From the NCBI GenBank assembly GCA_937967375.1, contig CALCJF010000060.1:1-64000 (forward strand): 64,000 nucleotides of DNA, written 5' to 3'. The position numbers and the translations under genes are program-made. Source of the stretch: an uncultured Leucobacter sp. Lineage in GTDB: Bacteria; Actinomycetota; Actinomycetes; Actinomycetales; Microbacteriaceae. The notes under the pieces were generated by a model. The model saw only the letters and a list, made by a program, of their open reading frames with translations, did no database searches and had not been told where the DNA came from. This document shows, in pieces, positions 59,017-64,000 of this stretch. How positions within the stretch are numbered: the first letter of the stretch is position 1; every line of letters begins with the position of its first letter.

Positions 59017-60669
59017 TCATTCTAAGTTGCGCTGGTTGCTTGGGGTCTGCAGCTTGAGCCGCAATTGCACCCAGATAGAGATGAGCGAATCGGGATCACC
59101 GAGCGCGAGGCCGTAGCGCTCCTCAGCGCGCCTGAGGCGGTATCGAATGGTGTTCTCGTGCACCCCGGCTGCCTGTGCCGCCCGGGTGACGTTGCCAAAC
59201 GCCTCGCACCACCTGAGCACCGCCTCGGCGAGCGCAGGTTGCTCTGCCGCAAGCGCCGAAACGCCCGGGTCGACGAGTGTGGCGTCATTCTCGAAGAGCT
59301 CGCGTACACGCTCGAGCAACAGCTGTGGCCGCAGCCTGTCTATCGTGAGCATGCGACTGCTCGCTGCTCCTGGCCAGCGCACAGCAGTGTCGAACAACCA
59401 GTCGGCCTGCTCGCGCAGTTCGGCGACGCCACCCGCTCGGTGCGTGGTGCCCGGTACTGCGAGCCTGATGCCGCCCGAGGACTCGGCTTCGGTTCCGACA
59501 AGACGGTCAAGAATTGGCAACAAGGGATCGACGATGCGCGCGAGCTGTGCTGGCTCTTCGTGCGAGATGAGGGAGTAGACCCGGCCGCGCCGCACCACGG
59601 TGGCGGCTTCAGGACGGTGCAGGGCGAGGTGGCGCTGCACTGTCGAGCGCAGCTGGGCGAGGGTGGTCGGATGCTCGTCACGGCCCAGGTCGAAAGCCAG
59701 AAGCTGTGCGCCTCGCTCCTCGGGAAGGCCGAGTTCGGCGAGTTCGGTTCCGATGACGGCGCTGCCCGCGAGGAGCGTGCGCAAGCGCTCCTCGCGGGGT
59801 GCCTGACCGGCCTCGCGCACGCGAATGTCGTCGAGCATGTGGGCGGCGGCAATGGCACTCGCTCGCAGCATGAGCTGGTGCTGCTCGGGGGTCAGCGGAT
59901 CCTCGCCCGACGCATCGATCGCCCAGATCGTGCCGAGCGGCAGCGCGCCAGCTCGAATCGCGAACGCAACTCGAGGGTGCTCATCTGCCAGCTGCGGGTA
60001 TTTCACCGGTGCCTCGGATCGGATCACGGTGCGGTACTGGTCGTCGTTGAACGGCGATTCAGGCACCTTGCGGGCGAGGATGCCGCGGGTGCGCAGCGAG
60101 TCGATGAGCTGGCCGGGAACCGAGGAATAAGCGACGATTCTGCGGCCGAGATCCTCGATCGCCACCGAACCGCCGAAATGGCTCGCCAGCTCGTTCGCGA
60201 GCGCAAACAGCGGCTCGGCGCCACGATCGAAGTGGGCGTCGCCGCTCGAACGCTGCTCGCCGAGCAAGCCGCCGACCAGCGCCTCAAAGAGTCGCCAACC
60301 GACGCGCGGGGCGACTCGCAGGATCGGCAGTCCGCTCGTCTCTGCAATGGCCGAGATGGTCTGCGCGCTCTCGTCGAAGCACTTCAGGCAGATTGCGGCA
60401 TAGCCAAGGTCCGCGGCTCGCGAAGCAAGTGTCTGCAGTTCGGCCGCGTGCAGGTGCGCGCCTGCCGACACGATCAGTAGCGTACCGGCCTGCTCGGTGA
60501 GCTCGTCGACTGGGTCGTGAAACTCGGCGCCGAGCACTAGTCGGTTCGGGTCTGCCGGCCCAAGCAGCGTAACCGTGCGGGGGCCGAGCTGCTCGATGAG
60601 CTCGCCCAAGCGAAACGACTGCGTGAGAGGCTGGCTTGCAAACTCATCTGTCGTATTTGCTGCATTCAT
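59017..60669 (-). CDS. PucR-family transcriptional regulator
   Basis: 550 residues. N-terminal PucR-like sensor (VTLLGPADPNRLVLGAEFHD, DLGYAAICLKCFDESAQTIS), a GAF/GGDEF-like middle, and C-terminal HTH_30 (VLRWCEAFGNVTRAAQAAGV, HENTIRYRLRRAEERYGLAL). The third such regulator in 64 kb. It is divergent from the diaminopimelate-decarboxylase-type gene with an 84-bp AT-rich gap, so it probably activates the decarboxylase and amino-acid importer unit. The Sir2 gene lies 4 bp downstream and may be co-transcribed. Confidence 0.88.
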   Translation of the reverse strand: MNAANTTDEFASQPLTQSFRLGELIEQLGPRTVTLLGPADPNRLVLGAEFHDPVDELTEQAGTLLIVSAGAHLHAAELQTLASRAADLGYAAICLKCFDESAQTISAIAETSGLPILRVAPRVGWRLFEALVGGLLGEQRSSGDAHFDRGAEPLFALANELASHFGGSVAIEDLGRRIVAYSSVPGQLIDSLRTRGILARKVPESPFNDDQYRTVIRSEAPVKYPQLADEHPRVAFAIRAGALPLGTIWAIDASGEDPLTPEQHQLMLRASAIAAAHMLDDIRVREAGQAPREERLRTLLAGSAVIGTELAELGLPEERGAQLLAFDLGRDEHPTTLAQLRSTVQRHLALHRPEAATVVRRGRVYSLISHEEPAQLARIVDPLLPILDRLVGTEAESSGGIRLAVPGTTHRAGGVAELREQADWLFDTAVRWPGAASSRMLTIDRLRPQLLLERVRELFENDATLVDPGVSALAAEQPALAEAVLRWCEAFGNVTRAAQAAGVHENTIRYRLRRAEERYGLALGDPDSLISIWVQLRLKLQTPSNQRNLE

Positions 60670-60741
60670 TTACACAATTTATCGAATTTCTACAATATTT
60701 TGTCGTGCCCCGCGGCTTAGGCTGACTTCGCAACGTCGCGA
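60670..60741. promoter_or_regulatory. AT-rich divergent promoter region
   Basis: Gap between the third PucR gene and the decarboxylase. The first 35 bp are strongly AT-rich and include ACAA-tatt-TTGT (60692-60703) and a second ACAATTTATCG motif on the left. Probable promoter and regulator site. Confidence 0.45.
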
Positions 60742-60753
60742 ATGGAGGATCCT

Positions 60754-62076
60754 TTGTCGAATGAGACGACACTCAACCAGCCCGCAGTCGAAGGCACGCG
60801 CCTCGACGAACTCTGGAGCATTCTGCCCGAGGAGTCGAGCAGAGTCGTAGGCGAGACGGGTGGCGAGCTCGCGATCGGGGGCGTTTCGGTGACCGAGCTG
60901 GCCGAACAGTACGGCACCCCGCTGCACATCGTCGACGAGGTCGGACTGCGACGCCAGATTCGCCGCTTCATCGACGGGCTCCGCGAACGCTGGCCAAACT
61001 CCGAGGTGCTCTACGCCTCGAAGTCGTTTCCCGCCGTCGGCATGTATCGTCTCGCCCAAGAGGAAGGCCTCTCGGTCGACGTTGCCGGCGGTGGCGAGAT
61101 CAAGCTCGCGCTCGCCGCGGGTGTTGACCCCGAGCGACTGCACTTTCATGGCAACGCGAAGACTGACGCAGAGCTGAGCATCGCCCTTGAAGCCGGCATC
61201 GGCACGATCATCGTCGACAACTTCGACGAGATCGAGCGCCTTGAGCGCCTCCTCACCAAGCCGCAGAACGTGCTGCTCCGGGTGATCCCGGGAGTTGAAG
61301 CTGAGACCCACGCATCGCAGGCGACCGGCGGCGCGAAGTCGAAGTTCGGTCTGCCGATGGATCAGGCGAAGGTGGCGATCGAGCGCATGAAGGCGCATCC
61401 GCTCATCAACTTCGAGGGGGTGCACCTGCACATCGGTTCGCAGATTCTTAACACGCACCAGTTCGCCCAGGCCGTCGAGAACATCTCCTCGACCGGCACG
61501 TTCGCGACCTACGACGTGGGCGGTGGCCTCGGGGTGAAGTACACCTACGAAGAAGAGGCGCCGAGCGTCGAGGGCTACCTCGATTCGATCGTGGCCGCCG
61601 CAAAAGCTCACCTGCCCGCCGATGCGAAGATCATGATCGAGCCCGGCCGCTCGGTCATCGCCCGCGCCGGTGTCACCCTCTACCGGGTGGTCTCGGTCAA
61701 GCGCACCGGAGAGGTCTTCGTGGCTATCGACGGCGGTCTCGCCGACCAGATGGATATCGCCCTAACGCAGCAGCGTTACGAAGCAGTGCTCGCGAACCGC
61801 CTCGACGAGGCCTGGACAGAGAGCGTGAAGCTTGTCGGGCGTCAGTGCGAGTCGGGCGACCTGCTCGTCGACGGGGCAAACTTTCCCGAGGCTCGCGTTG
61901 GCGACCTCGTGGTCATGGCAACGACGGGTGCCTACGCCTACACCATGTCGAACAACTATAACGGCGCTCTGAAGCCGGCGATCGTGTTCGTGCAGAACGG
62001 GGAGGCGAGGCTCGTTACCCGACGAGAGACATATGACGATCTTCTCGCGACGCATGCCCCGGCCCTCGGCCACTAA
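60754..62076 (+). CDS. lysA: Diaminopimelate-decarboxylase-type PLP enzyme
   Basis: Fold-type III PLP decarboxylase, 440 residues from a TTG with GGAGGA upstream. Schiff-base lysine about 90 in LYASKSF, substrate-loop HFHGNAKTDAEL, HLHIGSQI, phosphate-binding DVGGGLGVKYT, EPGRSVIARAG, and the catalytic cysteine about 365 in CESGDLLVDG. These are diaminopimelate-decarboxylase motifs (DAP to lysine). Context is unusual: alone with an amino-acid ABC importer and a PucR regulator rather than with lysine or threonine biosynthetic genes. It may therefore serve uptake and decarboxylation of DAP or another D-configured diamino acid; that is inference. Confidence 0.85.
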   Translation: MSNETTLNQPAVEGTRLDELWSILPEESSRVVGETGGELAIGGVSVTELAEQYGTPLHIVDEVGLRRQIRRFIDGLRERWPNSEVLYASKSFPAVGMYRLAQEEGLSVDVAGGGEIKLALAAGVDPERLHFHGNAKTDAELSIALEAGIGTIIVDNFDEIERLERLLTKPQNVLLRVIPGVEAETHASQATGGAKSKFGLPMDQAKVAIERMKAHPLINFEGVHLHIGSQILNTHQFAQAVENISSTGTFATYDVGGGLGVKYTYEEEAPSVEGYLDSIVAAAKAHLPADAKIMIEPGRSVIARAGVTLYRVVSVKRTGEVFVAIDGGLADQMDIALTQQRYEAVLANRLDEAWTESVKLVGRQCESGDLLVDGANFPEARVGDLVVMATTGAYAYTMSNNYNGALKPAIVFVQNGEARLVTRRETYDDLLATHAPALGH

Positions 62077-62118
62077 CTCTCACCGACTCTCACACACCCC
62101 TCAACGAAGAAGGACACC

Positions 62119-63033
62119 ATGAAGAAGTCTTCACTCACCCTGATCGCAGCGGCAAGCGCTGCCGTTGCCCTCATGTTGACCGGCTGTGCCGGCGCCGAGA
62201 CCGCTAAGCCGGCAGGGCCGAACCTGCCTGTCGGCGACGAGGTCTCGACCACCGTCGACAAAGAGCTCACCAAGCTGCTGCCCGAAGACATTGTGAAGAA
62301 GGGCAAGATCGACATCGCCGTCGACATCCCCTTCCCTCCGATGGCAATGTACGACGAGGCGAACCGCGAGATCGGTTTTGATCCCGAGCTCGGCCGTCTG
62401 CTCGGGCAGAAGCTCGGCATCGACGTGTCGATCAACAAACAGGCCTTCGATTCGGTCATTCCCTCGCTGCAGGCCGGCAAGAACGACATCATCATGAGCG
62501 GCATGAACGACACGCCCGAGCGTCAGGAGACGCTCTCGTTCGTCGACTACTCGCACGGCGGCTTCGCCATCGCGGTGAAGAAGGGCAACGAGGCCGGCGT
62601 GACCACGCAGGACGACCTCTGCGGCAAGACGGTCTCGGTGCAGAAGGCCACCATTCAGGGCGACCTGCTGCGCGCGATGGATTGCGGGGTAAACGTCATG
62701 GAGCTGCCGTCTGACCTCGACGCGCAGACCGCACTGCGCGCCGGCAAGAGCCAGGCATACGTCGCCGACGCGGTGGTAGCCGAGTACGTGGTCGCAACTA
62801 CCGATGACGGCAAGGCGTTCGAGATCGTTCGCGACCCGAAGAACCCGGCCGGCTTCAACCCCGTCTTCTCGGGCATTGGCATCCTTAAGGAAGACACTCA
62901 GCTCGTCGAGGCGATCCGCGCTGCGCTGCAGTCGCTCATCGACGATGGCAGCTACCAGAAGGTGCTCGATCGCAACAACATCGGTGCATATGCCGTCGAG
63001 TCGGCCGAGGTGAACCAGGGCAAGGCCGCCTGA
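62119..63033 (+). CDS. Polar amino-acid ABC transporter substrate-binding lipoprotein
   Basis: 304 residues, SBP_bac_3 family. Signal peptide with lipobox LTGC (cysteine 23). Domain: FPPMAMYDEANREIGFDPEL, VPSL-like VIPSLQAGKNDIIMSGMNDT, ERQETLSFVDYSHGGFAIAV, SVQKATIQGDLLRAMDCGVN, TALRAGKSQAYVADAVVAEY. Captures an amino acid or small cationic compound outside the membrane. It lies 42 bp after the decarboxylase and overlaps the permease start by 1 bp. Confidence 0.93.
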   Translation: MKKSSLTLIAAASAAVALMLTGCAGAETAKPAGPNLPVGDEVSTTVDKELTKLLPEDIVKKGKIDIAVDIPFPPMAMYDEANREIGFDPELGRLLGQKLGIDVSINKQAFDSVIPSLQAGKNDIIMSGMNDTPERQETLSFVDYSHGGFAIAVKKGNEAGVTTQDDLCGKTVSVQKATIQGDLLRAMDCGVNVMELPSDLDAQTALRAGKSQAYVADAVVAEYVVATTDDGKAFEIVRDPKNPAGFNPVFSGIGILKEDTQLVEAIRAALQSLIDDGSYQKVLDRNNIGAYAVESAEVNQGKAA

Positions 63034-64000
63034 TGGCCGCTCCTCTGAAGGGGGTGGCACAGGACCACCCCCTCGGTTCAAGCGAGGACGACGTCGAAGC
63101 GGTGCCGCTCAGGCGCCCATGGCGGTGGATCAGCGCATTCATCGTGCTGATCCTGCTCGCCTGGTTCATCGTTACCGTTGCGACGAACCCGAACCTCGAC
63201 TTCGCAACCATCGGCGAGTTTCTCTTCGATCCCCGCATTCTCAGTGGCGTTGGGTTGACGCTCTTCATCACCGTTGTCTCGATGGTGGTCTCGACCCTGC
63301 TCGCAATCGTGATCGCGGCAATGCGACTCTCGTCGAACCCGGTGCTTTCGAGTGTGTCGTGGTTCTACGTGTGGGCGTTTCGCGGCACCCCGCAACTGGT
63401 GCAGATCGTTCTCTGGGGATACCTCGGCCTGCTCTTCGACAAGATCCGATTCGGAATTCCGTTCACCGGCATCGAGTTCTGGTCCATCGATACCAATACG
63501 CTCATCACCCCGTTGATCGCGGGCCTGCTGGCGCTGACGCTCAACCAGGCCGCATACTCTTCGGAGATCGTACGTGCCGGCATGGTCTCGGTCGACGAGG
63601 GGCAGCGCGAGGCCGCGTACTCACTCGGAATGTCGCCGGTCTACACATTCCGCCGCGTGCTGCTTCCGCAAGCGATGCGCGTGATCATTCCGCCGATGGG
63701 CAACGAGCTCATCTCGATGCTGAAGAACACCTCGCTGCTCTCGGTGATCGCGGTGCTCGAGCTCTACACGCAAGCGTCGATCATCTCTTCGTCGAACCTG
63801 AAGCAGGTTGAGCTGCTCATCGTCGTGAGCGCCTGGTACCTGTTCATGACGAGCCTGCTCTCGATTCCGCAGTACTACCTCGAGCGCCGCTTCGGACGCG
63901 GCACCACACGCAACCTGCCGCCGACGCCCTTCCAGCGTCTCAAGGCCGCCGTGAACAACCGCAAGCCGGGCCCCGAGCCCGCGCCGGCAACGACCATAAC
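63033..64000 (+). CDS. Polar amino-acid ABC transporter permease (3' end outside window)
   Basis: HisM/GlnP-family permease; 322 codons visible and no stop reached. First helix WISAFIVLILLAWFIVTVAT, then LSGVGLTLFITVVSMVVSTL, the typical WAFRGTPQLVQIVLWGYLGL, and the EAA loop AYSLGMSPVYTFRRVLLPQA followed by SMLKNTSLLSVIAVLELYTQ. The C-terminal tail after SIPQYYLERRFGRG is proline- and basic-rich and continues beyond the window. An ATPase gene is expected next. ATG overlaps the binding-protein stop. Confidence 0.93.
   Translation, partial: MAAPLKGVAQDHPLGSSEDDVEAVPLRRPWRWISAFIVLILLAWFIVTVATNPNLDFATIGEFLFDPRILSGVGLTLFITVVSMVVSTLLAIVIAAMRLSSNPVLSSVSWFYVWAFRGTPQLVQIVLWGYLGLLFDKIRFGIPFTGIEFWSIDTNTLITPLIAGLLALTLNQAAYSSEIVRAGMVSVDEGQREAAYSLGMSPVYTFRRVLLPQAMRVIIPPMGNELISMLKNTSLLSVIAVLELYTQASIISSSNLKQVELLIVVSAWYLFMTSLLSIPQYYLERRFGRGTTRNLPPTPFQRLKAAVNNRKPGPEPAPATTI

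Overview
The window is a high-GC, almost fully coding stretch of an actinobacterial chromosome. An HspR-type heat-shock repressor next to dnaJ, a complete set of several menaquinone (men) genes, DUF4229 and PLDc_N membrane proteins, a CE1758/CE1759-type LLM flavin pair and many GTG or leaderless starts all fit Actinomycetota. The codon style and gene mix look like Microbacteriaceae (a Leucobacter-like organism is my guess, not proven). I see no rRNA, tRNA, CRISPR array, transposase or prophage gene.

Layout. 1-4.5 kb: end of a dnaJ gene, hspR, an RsmC-like methyltransferase carrying an in-frame internal duplication, an aldo/keto reductase and a SpoU-type RNA methyltransferase. 4.5-10 kb: an AceE-like transketolase family protein, a trans-sulfuration PLP lyase divergent from an Lrp/AsnC regulator, and an AbiEi-like/nuclease-like orphan gene flanked by diverged 76-bp direct repeats. 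10-16.6 kb: a PucR regulator divergent from an mmsA - class III aminotransferase pair, followed by a separately initiated semialdehyde dehydrogenase, a likely omega-amino-acid catabolic set. 16.7-25 kb: RNB-domain ribonuclease, zinc alcohol dehydrogenase, a dihydrofolate-reductase-like protein divergent from a MarR + MFS efflux pair, DUF2853, and an LLM monooxygenase / MarR / FMN reductase group. 25-28.7 kb: degenerate ABC-type ATPase + YhgE/Pip export protein + TetR. 28.8-34.4 kb: siderophore-interacting protein, class I aminotransferase, malate synthase G divergent from an IclR regulator.

34.3-58 kb is a menaquinone region: menE, menA, (FAD amine oxidase + cupin), two small membrane proteins, menD, then menF, menG and a polyprenyl diphosphate synthase, then a ferredoxin-NADP reductase-like enzyme. 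Between menD and menF lies a 12-kb catabolic cluster (41.0-53.1 kb). It consists of a CUT2-type ABC importer, two DUF917 (S-Me-THD family) proteins, two hydantoinase/oxoprolinase-A proteins of which one has lost its nucleotide-binding motifs, an amidohydrolase, a SnoaL-like protein and a divergent PucR/CdaR-type activator. This is the most interesting system here: it looks like uptake and ring opening of a small cyclic amide, imide or thiohydantoin, with an apparent pseudoenzyme paralogue pair at the head of the operon.

58-64 kb: sirtuin, a third PucR regulator, and a divergent unit of a diaminopimelate-decarboxylase-type enzyme with a polar amino-acid ABC importer that runs off the window.

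A second layer is a set of long intergenic palindromes (arms about 17-28 bp) placed downstream of genes. Four share a common core and three others share another, so they look like dispersed repeat families that may also serve as transcription terminators.
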